Shown here one piece after another: positions 9,400-18,618 of a stretch of DNA of 64,000 nucleotides. Numbering within the stretch: position 1 is the stretch's first letter; each line of letters begins with the position of its first letter. Under the pieces are notes generated by a model. It searched no databases. It was not told where the DNA came from and saw nothing but the letters and a program-made list of their open reading frames with translations. Made by a program: the position numbers and the translations under genes. The stretch is taken from contig NZ_CP007410.1 of NCBI RefSeq assembly GCF_000585995.1, forward strand, positions 3,375,430 to 3,439,429. Direction: 5' to 3'. This stretch comes from Pseudomonas brassicacearum. Lineage in GTDB: Bacteria; Pseudomonadota; Gammaproteobacteria; Pseudomonadales; Pseudomonadaceae.

Positions 9400-11115
9400 T
9401 TACCGTTGAATCGCGGTAGCCGGCTGGACTGCGGGCGCGGCGCCCTGCAGTCGTGCCAGGACCTTGTCGCGCGGCCCGAACAGGCTCAGCTCGCCATGAT
9501 TGAGAACCAGCAGTTTATCCACCTGCGCCAATACCCCGGAGCGATGGGTAATGACAAACACCGTAGCGCGGCTCTGTCTGAGTTTTTGCAGCGCCTCGGC
9601 GAGCATTTTTTCTCCGGCGTCATCCAGGTTGGAGTTCGGTTCATCGAGCACCACCAGCCGCGGCTCGCCGTACAAGGCGCGGGCCAGGCCGATGCGTTGC
9701 CGCTGGCCGCCGGACAAGCCACCGCCATTGGCGCCGATCACGGTGTCGTAGCCATCGGGCAGTTGCAGCACCAGCTCGTGTACGCCGGCCATGCGCGCGG
9801 CGGCAACCACCGCCGGGGCGTTCACGGGGCCGAAGCGCGAGATGTTCTGGCTGATGGTGCCCTCGAACAGCTCGATGTCCTGCGGCAAATAACCGATGTA
9901 CTGGCCCAGCTCGTCCCGACGCCATTGACTGATGTCCGCACCGTCCAGGCGTACGGTACCGGCCAGGCTTGGCCAGATCCCCAGCAATGCCCTAGCCAGG
10001 GTCGACTTTCCGGCGCCGCTGGAACCAATGATGCCCACCGTCTCACCGGCCAGCAGTTGAAAGCTCACTCCACGAATAATCGGCTTGCGGCTATCCGGAG
10101 CCCCCACCGAAAGGCCCTCGACACGGATCGCCCCCTCAGGTGCCGGCAACGACATGCGCTCAGGCTCGGCGGCAATCTTGACTAACAATTCGTGCAGCCG
10201 GGCATATTGCGAGCGGGCGCCAAGAAAGCCTTTCCACACGCCGATCAACTGATCGATGGGCGCTAGCGCACGGCCCAACAAAATAGAGCCGGCAATCATC
10301 AGTCCGGGGGAAATTTCATGATTGATCGTCAAGTAGGCACCCAGGCCCAACACCAGCGACTGGACGATCTGGCGGAACGTCCGGGACACCGCCGAAATGC
10401 TCGTGGCGCGGTCGCTGGCCAGGCTTTGCAGGGTCAGGACCTTGTGGGTTTGCCCGCTCCAGCGCTGGCGCAGACTCGCCAGCATGCCCATGGATTCAAC
10501 CACTTCGGCGTTACGCAGGCTCTTATTGGTGAAGGCGGTAGCAGCCATCTGCTCACGGTTGGCAGCCTGCAACGGTGCCTGCGTGAGCTTTTCGTTGACG
10601 AAGGCCAGCGTCCCCAGCAACACCGCACTCAATACCCCCATCCAGCCGAACCAAGGGTGAAAAACGAACATGACGGCCAGGTAGATCGGAATCCAGGGCG
10701 TATCAAAAAACGCAAACAGGCCGTTGCCGGTCAGGAATTGGCGCAACCCATTCAGGTCGCTCAATGGCTGCGCCGTGGCGTTCATGCCACAGGAATTGAG
10801 CGCTTGCTTGAAACTGGCGTCGAACAGGCGTTGGCCCAACAGCGTGTCCAGGCGCGTACTGATGCGCACCATCATCCTCGAACGGACCCACTCCAGGCCA
10901 CCCATCGTGAGCATCAACAGCAACATGATCAGCGTCAACATCAACAACGTCGACAGGCTGGCGCTTGCAACAGCGCGGTCATACACCTGCAACATGTAGA
11001 ACGACGGGACCAGCATCAGCAAGTTGACGAAAAAACTGAAAAAGCCAACGCAAAGAAAACTGCCTTTGCAGGCGGCAAGGGCGCTTTGCAGTTCAGTCCG
11101 GGGATGGGATGACAT
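9400..11115 (-). CDS. aprD: Type I secretion ABC exporter (AprD/PrtD-like)
   Basis: The 571-residue protein fuses a membrane domain with hydrophobic segments in the first ~300 residues to an ATPase domain. The ATPase has Walker A GSSGAGKST near residue 360, signature LSGGQRQRIGLARAL and Walker B RLVVLDEP. It lacks the N-terminal C39 peptidase domain, as is normal for exporters of RTX proteases with uncleaved C-terminal signals. It is the first gene of the four-gene operon ending in the protease. The ATG at 11115 has a modest AGGTAA ribosome-binding site. Confidence 0.9.
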   Translation of the reverse strand: MSSHPRTELQSALAACKGSFLCVGFFSFFVNLLMLVPSFYMLQVYDRAVASASLSTLLMLTLIMLLLMLTMGGLEWVRSRMMVRISTRLDTLLGQRLFDASFKQALNSCGMNATAQPLSDLNGLRQFLTGNGLFAFFDTPWIPIYLAVMFVFHPWFGWMGVLSAVLLGTLAFVNEKLTQAPLQAANREQMAATAFTNKSLRNAEVVESMGMLASLRQRWSGQTHKVLTLQSLASDRATSISAVSRTFRQIVQSLVLGLGAYLTINHEISPGLMIAGSILLGRALAPIDQLIGVWKGFLGARSQYARLHELLVKIAAEPERMSLPAPEGAIRVEGLSVGAPDSRKPIIRGVSFQLLAGETVGIIGSSGAGKSTLARALLGIWPSLAGTVRLDGADISQWRRDELGQYIGYLPQDIELFEGTISQNISRFGPVNAPAVVAAARMAGVHELVLQLPDGYDTVIGANGGGLSGGQRQRIGLARALYGEPRLVVLDEPNSNLDDAGEKMLAEALQKLRQSRATVFVITHRSGVLAQVDKLLVLNHGELSLFGPRDKVLARLQGAAPAVQPATAIQR

Positions 11116-11295
11116 GGTTCATTACCTGAGTCCGCTTATGTAAAACCTGCCAAAAAACGTAGTGGATACAGGTACACGAAGGCTTTGAGTGCTTTAGCGG
11201 AGCGCCATTGGAGCGTCTGCGCAATGGGGCTACCGCGTTGTATCGGCGTGCTCGCGGGAATCTTGAGGGGATCAGGCGATGAGGACTTGCGGTCC

Positions 11296-11325
11296 TGTGG
11301 CGAGGGGATTCATCCCCCCGCCACA
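11296..11325. repeat. REP-like hairpin
   Basis: TGTGGCGAGGGG pairs with CCCCCCGCCACA across a 6-base loop with one mismatch. The sequence matches the intergenic REP family frequent in P. fluorescens-group genomes. It lies between the ketosynthase stop and the secretion operon promoter region. Confidence 0.6.
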
Positions 11326-11353
11326 CCTCTAACTGACCGGCATCAACGTGGGC

Positions 11354-12640
11354 TCAAGGCGCCCAGCGCCGAAACAGCACACTGGCGTTGACCCCTCCGA
11401 ATCCAAACCCATTGGAGAGCGCGTGGGTGATCGGCATCTTCCGGGCGTTCAAAGCGACCAGGTCGAGCCCATCGGCCGCTTCATCGGGATGAACCAGGTT
11501 CAGGGTCGGCGGCACGACCTGGTCACGCAGCGCCAATACCGTAAAGACGGCTTCAATGCCTCCGGCCGCGCCCAGCAGGTGGCCGGTAGCGGATTTGGTC
11601 GAGGTGATCGCCACGCCGGAGCCCGTGCCGAACACCGCGCGAATGGCGGCCAGCTCCCCGCTGTCGCCGACTTGGGTGGAGGTCGCGTGGGCATTGATGT
11701 GCTGCACATCGGCAGGGCTGACAGCGGCCTGGCGCAGCGCTTGCTCCATAGCGCGCCGTGCGCCGTTGCCGTCTTCCGGACCCGCCGTCAGGTGGTAGGC
11801 ATCGGCACTGGTGCCATAGCCGACCAGTTCCGCCAGGGGCTTGGCCCCACGCGCCAGTGCGTGTTCCAGCGATTCGATCACCAGCACCCCGGCGCCCTCG
11901 GCCATGACGAAGCCGTCGCGATCACGGTCGAAGGGGCGCGAGGCCTCCTGCGGGCGCTCGGCAAATCCCGTGGACAGCGCGCGAGCCGCCGCAAAACACC
12001 CCAGGGTCACGCGATCGATCGCCGCTTCGGTGCCACCGCACAAGGCGATATCCGCCTCACCGCTCCTGATCAGCCTGGCCGCATCGCCGATCGCCTGGAC
12101 CCCAGCCGCGCAGGCCGTTACCGGCGCACCGAGCGGTCCCTTGAAACCGTGACGAATGGAGACGTGCCCCGCCGCCATGTTGGCGAGAAAGGCCGGCGCA
12201 GTGAACGGCGACAAGCGGCGTGGGCCACGGGTGTCGGTGGTGCGTACCGCATCGGCTATCGCGCCAAAGCCACCCACGCCCGACGCAATGATCGTGGCGG
12301 TCCGCTCCTGGTCGGCCGCTTCAGTCGGATGCCAGTCGGCCTGTGCCAGGGCTTCGTCGGCAGCGACCAAGGCGAACTCGATGAAACGATCCATTTTCTT
12401 GCGATCCTTCACCGGGATGACGCGCTCGGGGTCGTAACCGGCGCTGGCGTCTTCCTCCAACGACGGTACCTGGCCGCCCACGGCCACCCCGGTACCCTCG
12501 GTGACATCGGCGGGCAGGATACGAATGCCCGAGCGTCCGGCCAACAACCGTTGCCATACCTCTTCTACGCCGCAGCCCAGGGGCCCGACAATGCCGACGC
12601 CCGTGACGACGATTCGCTTTTGACCTTCGGGAGTACTCAT
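11354..12640 (-). CDS. Stand-alone beta-ketoacyl synthase (FabF-like)
   Basis: The 428-residue protein has the condensing-enzyme triad: Cys near residue 175 in TACAAGVQAIG, His near 315 in NAHATSTQVGDSGE, and His near 352 in KSATGHLLGAAG. This predicts decarboxylative condensation of an acyl group with malonyl-ACP. No ACP, FabD, FabG or FabZ gene lies beside it, so it is not the housekeeping fabF. It is the third gene of a minus-strand operon after the RND adaptor and pump, 56 bp from the pump stop. That context suggests it makes or elongates an acyl compound handled by the pump. The start at 12640 follows a GAAGAGG ribosome-binding site; a longer start at 12682 is possible. Confidence 0.85.
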   Translation of the reverse strand: MSTPEGQKRIVVTGVGIVGPLGCGVEEVWQRLLAGRSGIRILPADVTEGTGVAVGGQVPSLEEDASAGYDPERVIPVKDRKKMDRFIEFALVAADEALAQADWHPTEAADQERTATIIASGVGGFGAIADAVRTTDTRGPRRLSPFTAPAFLANMAAGHVSIRHGFKGPLGAPVTACAAGVQAIGDAARLIRSGEADIALCGGTEAAIDRVTLGCFAAARALSTGFAERPQEASRPFDRDRDGFVMAEGAGVLVIESLEHALARGAKPLAELVGYGTSADAYHLTAGPEDGNGARRAMEQALRQAAVSPADVQHINAHATSTQVGDSGELAAIRAVFGTGSGVAITSTKSATGHLLGAAGGIEAVFTVLALRDQVVPPTLNLVHPDEAADGLDLVALNARKMPITHALSNGFGFGGVNASVLFRRWAP

Positions 12641-12696
12641 AAGAACCTCTTCATTTTTCAGTCGACGCTCACTGCAAGCCACAAGCGATCACTCGC

Positions 12697-15600
12697 TTAA
12701 GCCAGCTGTACTGTTTCAATTTGAGTAGGCTGGCCGGGACGAATCTTGAACCAGATGGAATACATCGCCGGCAGGAACACCAGCGTCATGAGGGTGCCGA
12801 CGAACGTACCGCCGATCAGCGTGTAGGCCAGCGTTCCCCAGAACACCGAATGCGTCAGGGGAATGAACGCCAGGATCGCCGCCAGCGCCGTCAACAGCAC
12901 GGGACGAGCCCGCTGCACCGTGGCTTCGATGACCGCATTGAACGGATCCAGCCCTTCTTGCGCGTTGTGATGGATCTGTCCGATCAGAATCAGCGTATTG
13001 CGCATCAAAATACCCGACAGCGCGATCAGCCCGACCAGGGCGTTGATGCCAAACGGCTGGTGGAAGATGAGCAGCATTGGTACCACGCCAATCAGTCCCA
13101 GGGGCGCGGTGAAGAACACCATGATCATCGCCGAGATCGAGCGCACCTGGACAATGATGATCAGCAGCGTCAGCGCCACCATGATCGGCAATAGGGGCAA
13201 GATCGCCTGACCGGCCTTGCCCGATTCCTCGATGGCCCCTGCCTGCTCGATCCGGTAGCCGTCAGGGAGCGTGTCGATGATCGGCTGCAATTGTTTGATC
13301 ATCGCGCCCGAGACGTCCGGTGGCTGCAAGCCTTCGGCAATGTCGCCACGCACGGTAATGGTCGGCGTACGATCACGCCGCCGAAGGATCGGATCCTCCA
13401 TGCGTACATCCACCTCGCCGACCTGGGACAGCGGGATACGCTGCCCGGCGGCCCCCACCAGCGTAAAGCCTTCGATCCGGGCGGGGTCGAGGCGGATGTC
13501 ACCGGAGGCGCGACCGACCACCTGCACCGAACGGATGTCCTCACGAACCGCCGTGATCGGCACCCCGGCCAGCAGGAACTGCAGTTGCTGGGCAATGGCG
13601 CTGGATGTCAGTCCAACTGCCTGCAGGCGATCCTGATCCAGGTTGAAATGCAGCGTCGGCACCAGCGGGCCCCAATCGGTGTTGACAGTCCTCATCATCG
13701 GGCTGGCTTGCATGACGTCCTGTACGCGTGCGGCAACCTCCCGCAGTTTCATCGAATCAGGCCCCATCACCCGGTAGGCCACCGGGAACGGTGAATACGG
13801 ACCGAACACAATCTGGGTCGCCCTGACACGGGCCTCTGGGGCGAGCCCTGCGGCAACCGCTTCGCGAAGACGGAACTTGAGGGTTTCCCGAGCTTCCTGG
13901 CTGTCCGTCAACACGACGATCTTGGCGAACGACGGATCAGGGAGTTCTGGCGCAATCGCCAGGAAGAAACGCGGCGCGCCCTGTCCGATATAGGCCGTGA
14001 CGATTTTCGCTTCCGCCTGTTTTTGCAGCCAGGCTTCGACCTTGGCCGTGGCGGCGCTGGTCTGCTCGATGGAGGTTCCATAGGGCATTTGCACCTCGAT
14101 CATCACCTCGGGGCGATCCGAAGTCGGAAAGAACTGCTTCTTGACCAGGCCCATGCCCAGGACTGCCACGACAAACAGCGTGATCACCGTGCCGGCCACC
14201 AGCCATTTGTGGCCGATCACCCGCGTCAGAACCTGGCGGAAGCGATTGTAGTGGCGGGTGTTGTAAATGGCGGCATGTCCGCCCTCGACCGGTTTTATGT
14301 CCGGCAACATTTTCACCCCCAGGTAAGGGGTAAAGGCCACCGCGACCACCCAGGAGGCGATCAGCGCGATGCCCACGATCCAGAACATGTTGCTGGTGTA
14401 TTCGCCGGCGCTCGATTGCGCAAAGCCGTTGGGCATGAAGCCAATCGCCGTCACCAACGTGCCGGACAGCATCGGTGCGGCCGTGTGGCTCCAGGCATAG
14501 GCGGAGGCTTTGATCCGGTCGTAGCCCTCCTCCATTTTCACCACCATCATTTCGATCGCGATGATCGCATCGTCCACCAGCAACCCGAGCGCCAGGATCA
14601 GCGAACCCAGGGTGATCCGGTCGAAGTTCTTTCCGGTAGCCGCCATCACTACAAACACGATGGCCAGTGTCAACGGTACAGCCGCTGCGACCACAACGCC
14701 TACACGCCAGCCCATGCTGAGGAAGCACACCAGCATTACAACCAGCAGCGCGACAAAAAACTTGACCATGAACTCGCCGACGGCCGAATCAATGTTCACC
14801 GCTTGATCGGTGACCTTGCTCAGCGTCATGCCCAGCGGCATGCCTTCATTGATCTTGGTCGTCTCGGCGTCCAGTGCCTTGCCCAAGTCCAGGCCGTTCC
14901 AGCCTTCGCGCATGATAACCCCCAGCAACAAGACCTCTTCGCCGTTATTGCGCACCAGAAAGGTCGCCGGGTCTTCGTAGCCTCGCTCAACCGTCGCCAC
15001 GTCCGAGAGCTTCAACGTACGCCCCTGGATCGCCAGCGGCGTGTCACGAATTTTTTCCAATTTATCGAAAGCGCCATCCACCCGCAGGAAAACCTGCGGC
15101 CCGTTGGTTTCGATAGAGCCGGCGGGTGTGAGCACGTTCTGGCTGTTCAGCGCCGCGAAGATGTCTTGGGGAGAAACGCCCAAGGTGGCCAGTCGGTCAT
15201 GGGAGAAGGACACAAAAATGCGCTCGGCCTGCTCACCGATGATGTTGACCTTCTTCACACCCGCCACGTGCAACAGGCGCTGGCGCAAGGACTCGGCATC
15301 GCGCACCAGCAAGCGCTGCGGCTCGCCCTTGGCTTTCAGGGCGAACAGCGCAAACGTCACGTCCGAATATTCATCGTTGACCAACGGCCCGATCACCCCC
15401 GCCGGTAGCTTGGTGCCTTCGTCGTCAATCTTTTTGCGCGCCTGATAAAACTCTTCCTGCACCTGCGAGGGCGGCGTGCGGTCCAACAACGACACCACGG
15501 TGAAAGCAAGACCGGGTCGCGTATAGGTTTCCGAGCGGTCATACCATTTCAATTCTTGCAGGCGTTTTTCCAATGGCTCGGCGACCTGGTCCTGCATCTC

Positions 15601-15777
15601 CTGGGCTGTCGCGCCCGGCCAAGCGGTGATGACGGTCAACTGCTTGACTGTAAACGGGGGATCCTCTGCGCGCCCCAGCTTGAAGAATGCCAGGGTCCCC
15701 GCAACGGCGATCAGGAAGATCAGAAACACCGTGATGGAGCGCTCGCGCACGGCAATGGCCGATAGATTGAAGCTCAT
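12697..15777 (-). CDS. RND efflux pump, inner-membrane subunit
   Basis: The 1026-residue protein has the RND plan: a first membrane helix at about residues 12-32, large periplasmic loops, and helix groups at about 335-545 and 850-1010. The LGLLVDDAIIAIEMMV segment in helix 4 carries the paired aspartates of the proton relay. The N-terminus (ERSITVFLIFLIAVAG) and FKLGRAEDPPF resemble the TriC/YegO-like branch rather than AcrB or MexB. Its ATG overlaps the adaptor stop by 4 bp. The outer-membrane partner is probably the divergent lipoprotein gene at 17094. The substrate is unknown, but neighbouring lipid enzymes point to an acyl compound. Confidence 0.92.
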   Translation of the reverse strand: MSFNLSAIAVRERSITVFLIFLIAVAGTLAFFKLGRAEDPPFTVKQLTVITAWPGATAQEMQDQVAEPLEKRLQELKWYDRSETYTRPGLAFTVVSLLDRTPPSQVQEEFYQARKKIDDEGTKLPAGVIGPLVNDEYSDVTFALFALKAKGEPQRLLVRDAESLRQRLLHVAGVKKVNIIGEQAERIFVSFSHDRLATLGVSPQDIFAALNSQNVLTPAGSIETNGPQVFLRVDGAFDKLEKIRDTPLAIQGRTLKLSDVATVERGYEDPATFLVRNNGEEVLLLGVIMREGWNGLDLGKALDAETTKINEGMPLGMTLSKVTDQAVNIDSAVGEFMVKFFVALLVVMLVCFLSMGWRVGVVVAAAVPLTLAIVFVVMAATGKNFDRITLGSLILALGLLVDDAIIAIEMMVVKMEEGYDRIKASAYAWSHTAAPMLSGTLVTAIGFMPNGFAQSSAGEYTSNMFWIVGIALIASWVVAVAFTPYLGVKMLPDIKPVEGGHAAIYNTRHYNRFRQVLTRVIGHKWLVAGTVITLFVVAVLGMGLVKKQFFPTSDRPEVMIEVQMPYGTSIEQTSAATAKVEAWLQKQAEAKIVTAYIGQGAPRFFLAIAPELPDPSFAKIVVLTDSQEARETLKFRLREAVAAGLAPEARVRATQIVFGPYSPFPVAYRVMGPDSMKLREVAARVQDVMQASPMMRTVNTDWGPLVPTLHFNLDQDRLQAVGLTSSAIAQQLQFLLAGVPITAVREDIRSVQVVGRASGDIRLDPARIEGFTLVGAAGQRIPLSQVGEVDVRMEDPILRRRDRTPTITVRGDIAEGLQPPDVSGAMIKQLQPIIDTLPDGYRIEQAGAIEESGKAGQAILPLLPIMVALTLLIIIVQVRSISAMIMVFFTAPLGLIGVVPMLLIFHQPFGINALVGLIALSGILMRNTLILIGQIHHNAQEGLDPFNAVIEATVQRARPVLLTALAAILAFIPLTHSVFWGTLAYTLIGGTFVGTLMTLVFLPAMYSIWFKIRPGQPTQIETVQLA

Positions 15778-16883
15778 TGGCGGCCCCCGGCAACCTTCAC
15801 ATCATCGTGTTGGATCAGCCTCACCGCCTCGCCATCGCGCAGCAGATGCGCGCCCAGTCCGACGATACGCTCGCCCACCTTGAGATCGCCTGAGACGCGC
15901 GCGGCGTCGTCGCTCAAACCCAGGACCTGGACAGGTCGCCAAGTGACTTTTGCCGGTTCGCCGTCGATGACCCACACGCCGGTGCCGTTGCCCGGGTCGA
16001 ACAAGGCCGCAATCGGTACTTGCAACACCGGCCCTTGGGCGGCACCTTGGGCAATGCGCAGCGTGACGGTGGAGCCCAGCGGCGCATTGGCCAGCGCCCC
16101 TTCCAGTACATAGCGCGCCTCAAAGGTGCGTGTCACGCGGTCGGCGGAATCCGAAAGCAGCCTGAGCTTCGCCGTGACAGCGCCAGTGGTGTTGCCATAA
16201 AGCGTCGCCTGCGCGCTGGATCCAGGGGCTGGTCGCAGGGTCTCGGGCAGTTGCACAACGGCTTCGCGCTGCCCGGCTCGTGCCAGTCGGACCACGGGTT
16301 GTCCAGGGCTGACGACTTGCCCGGGCTCGGCGAGCGTCTCCATCACAACACCATCGGCATCCGCGAGCAACACGGCATAGCCGGACGCATTACGGGCCAC
16401 GTCAGCCTGCGCTTCGGCGGCGCTGAGTTGTGCCTTGGCGGTATCGGCCGCGGCTTTGATCTGGTCGTAGCCCGACGCGGAAATAGCCCCGGCGGCTACC
16501 AGCTCGCGGTACCGCGCCTCGTCATCCGCGGTCTGCTTGGCCCGAGCCCGGGCGGCCGTGACCGCCTCTTGCTGCGCTCGCGCCTGCAACCCCAGGTCGA
16601 CCGGGTCCAAGCGCATGAGCGCCTGCCCTTTTTTAACGCTTTGGCCCGCATCCACAAGACGCTCCAACACCTTGCCCGACACACGAAAGCCCAAGTCGCT
16701 CTGTACGCGAGCAGCCACGACACCGCTGAATGAACGTGAGCTGTCGAACGAGCCCCGCACTTCAGAGACCCTTACCAGCGGGGCAAGCATGCGCGGATCT
16801 TCAGCGGTGGATGAGTCACCACACCCCGTGAGGACGAGGGGCAACAAGCAAGCGGCAATGGATGTGGGTCGAAGCCAGCGCAT
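15774..16883 (-). CDS. RND efflux periplasmic adaptor lipoprotein
   Basis: The 369-residue protein begins MRWLRPTSIAACLLPLVLTGC, a lipoprotein signal with the cysteine at residue 21. It then shows the lipoyl halves around a helical hairpin and a beta-barrel region typical of RND membrane-fusion proteins. The frame is open to 16955, but that would place the operator at 16932-16955 inside the gene. The ATG at 16883 gives a proper lipoprotein signal and has AAGGGAACCT upstream. It is the first gene of the adaptor-pump-ketosynthase operon. Confidence 0.88.
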   Translation of the reverse strand: MRWLRPTSIAACLLPLVLTGCGDSSTAEDPRMLAPLVRVSEVRGSFDSSRSFSGVVAARVQSDLGFRVSGKVLERLVDAGQSVKKGQALMRLDPVDLGLQARAQQEAVTAARARAKQTADDEARYRELVAAGAISASGYDQIKAAADTAKAQLSAAEAQADVARNASGYAVLLADADGVVMETLAEPGQVVSPGQPVVRLARAGQREAVVQLPETLRPAPGSSAQATLYGNTTGAVTAKLRLLSDSADRVTRTFEARYVLEGALANAPLGSTVTLRIAQGAAQGPVLQVPIAALFDPGNGTGVWVIDGEPAKVTWRPVQVLGLSDDAARVSGDLKVGERIVGLGAHLLRDGEAVRLIQHDDVKVAGGRQ

Positions 16884-16931
16884 AGGTTCCCTTACTTGAG
16901 CAAATAGGACAGGAACCATATTCTCATTCTC

Positions 16932-16955
16932 GTGACCAATACTGTCAATGGTCAC
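16932..16955. promoter_or_regulatory. TetR operator 1 (adaptor-pump-ketosynthase promoter)
   Basis: The 24-bp palindrome has outer half-sites GTGACCA and TGGTCAC. It lies 49 bp upstream of the adaptor start and overlaps a minus-strand TTGACA -35 element (complement of 16943-16948). The same 24-bp layout occurs at three other promoters of the cluster. Confidence 0.75.
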
Positions 16956-17033
16956 ATATCACTTCAAATTCAGTCTTCCCTCATATCCCCCAAGCTTCGG
17001 ATTAGGCCCGGCGTCCGCCCGCGAGAATGTCAA

Positions 17034-17061
17034 TTGACAGCAAGTGACCATAATATAATAT
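17034..17061 (+). promoter_or_regulatory. Sigma-70 promoter of the outer-membrane factor gene
   Basis: TTGACA (17034-17039) and TAATAT (17056-17061) are spaced by 16 bp, a near-consensus promoter. The operator at 17044-17067 covers the spacer and the -10 element. The -35 is itself part of a 12-bp palindrome TGTCAATTGACA at 17028-17039. Confidence 0.6.
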
Positions 17062-17067
17062 AGTCAC
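17044..17067. promoter_or_regulatory. TetR operator 2 (outer-membrane factor promoter)
   Basis: GTGACCATA and TATAGTCAC flank an A/T-only centre. The site ends 26 bp before the start codon and overlaps the predicted -10, so binding should block transcription. Confidence 0.75.
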
Positions 17068-17093
17068 AAATCAACTGCCCACCAGGAATCCCA

Positions 17094-18554
17094 ATGACGC
17101 ATCTGCGCCCCCTCGCTCTGTTGGTGAGCGCCAGCTTGATGGCAGGCTGCGCGGTCGGTCCGGCCTACCAGCGCCCGGACGCTGCGATGTCGAAGCGTTT
17201 CCTGGGCCAGTCGTCTATCGAACAGAGGTCCGGTGCGACGCAAACCAGCCTTATCACCTGGTGGGACGGCTTTGGTGATCCGGTGTTGACCGACTTCGTC
17301 GCCAAGGCACTCGAACAGAACCTGGACCTGGCCCAGGCTTCGGCGCGGGTCGCACAAGCACGTGCGGGGTTGGGTGCGGCAAATGCCGCCCTGCTGCCCT
17401 CGGGAAACCTCAGCGGCCAGGCTGCACGCGCCTATCAGTCGGTGGAAACCCCGATCGGCCAAGTGCTGAACTCGACGCCTGGCTTTGATCGGTCGGGAAG
17501 CTCCTATGAGGTCAATCTCGCCGGCAGCTGGGAAGCGGACCTTTTTGGCGGCCTGCGCCGTGGGCGCGAGGCGGCAATGGCGCAGTACCAGGCGTCTGAA
17601 GCGGGTGCCGTCGCCACACGACTGGCCGTTGCGGCGCAGACCGCTGATATCTATATCACGCTGCGCGGCTTGCAGGCCCGACTGGACATTGCCAACCGAC
17701 AAGCCAAAACACAGCGGGATCTGCTGGAAAAAGTCCAGTTGCTCTACAGCAAGGGCCTCGCCGCCAATTATCAGGTTCACCAGACCGAGGGCGCGTTGTC
17801 CCAGGTCCAGGCGACCGTGCCGGTGCTGCAAACCGGCCTGGACGCTGCAATGAATGCGCTGGATGTCATGCTCGGCACGCCACCCGGCACGCATCGCGCG
17901 CAACTGGAACAAGCCGGGGATGTGCCCCTGGCGCCCCAGATAACCGCCATGGGCACGCCGGCCGACTTGTTGCGCCGCCGGCCGGATCTGATTGTGGCCG
18001 AGCGCCGCCTCGCTGCCGCCAACGCGCGCATCGGTGAGGCTGTCGCTGAGTACTACCCGAAGTTTTCCCTCAGCGCGTTGCTCGGCAGCGCGACGGCCAT
18101 ATCCGCCGGCAATTTGTTCACCGGTGACGCCAGCCAGGCGTCGGGCGCATTGGGCCTGCGCTGGAGGCTCTTCGACTTTGGCCGCATCAACGCCCAGATC
18201 GATCAAGCCAAGGGCCAGGAAGCCGAAGCCCTGGCCGCTTATCGCCAGTCCGTGTTGCGCGCTACCGAGGACGTCGAGAACGCATTCTCCGCGCTGGTGA
18301 ATCGAGAAATCCAGGCCGCCACCCTCACCCAGGGCGAAGCATCGCTGACCCAGGCTCGGCATTCGTCGTTCATTGCCTATCAGAAAGGTACAGCCAGCCT
18401 GATCGATGTCCTGAATGCCGACCAGACGCTGCTGCAGGCCTCCGATGCCCGGGCGCAAGCCCGAACGGAGTCTGCGCGGGCGGCGGTTGCGGCATTCAGG
18501 GCCCTCGGGGGTGGCTGGCAAGCGCCAGAAACCCAGCCGGTGGCTAACCGCTGA
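17094..18554 (+). CDS. RND outer-membrane factor lipoprotein (NodT/OprM family)
   Basis: The 486-residue protein has a lipoprotein signal ending LMAGC at residues 15-19, then AVGPAYQRPD, a hallmark of OprM-type factors. It has two TolC-like helical repeats, with LLRRRPDLIVAERRLAAAN in the second. It should be the exit duct for the divergent RND pump. It is transcribed away from the adaptor gene across a 210-bp shared control region with two operators. The dehydrogenase gene follows 64 bp downstream on the same strand. Confidence 0.92.
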   Translation: MTHLRPLALLVSASLMAGCAVGPAYQRPDAAMSKRFLGQSSIEQRSGATQTSLITWWDGFGDPVLTDFVAKALEQNLDLAQASARVAQARAGLGAANAALLPSGNLSGQAARAYQSVETPIGQVLNSTPGFDRSGSSYEVNLAGSWEADLFGGLRRGREAAMAQYQASEAGAVATRLAVAAQTADIYITLRGLQARLDIANRQAKTQRDLLEKVQLLYSKGLAANYQVHQTEGALSQVQATVPVLQTGLDAAMNALDVMLGTPPGTHRAQLEQAGDVPLAPQITAMGTPADLLRRRPDLIVAERRLAAANARIGEAVAEYYPKFSLSALLGSATAISAGNLFTGDASQASGALGLRWRLFDFGRINAQIDQAKGQEAEALAAYRQSVLRATEDVENAFSALVNREIQAATLTQGEASLTQARHSSFIAYQKGTASLIDVLNADQTLLQASDARAQARTESARAAVAAFRALGGGWQAPETQPVANR

Positions 18555-18618
18555 GTTGATCAGCCCCCGCAGCTCTTCGCCCACCCCCTCCTCTATTGAA
18601 CAACCTGAGATCAGCGAT

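Noticed and set aside
14023..15408. 461-codon plus-strand frame opposite the RND pump
   Set aside because: It is an antisense frame of a clear RND gene and gives a histidine/glutamine-rich protein with no family features.
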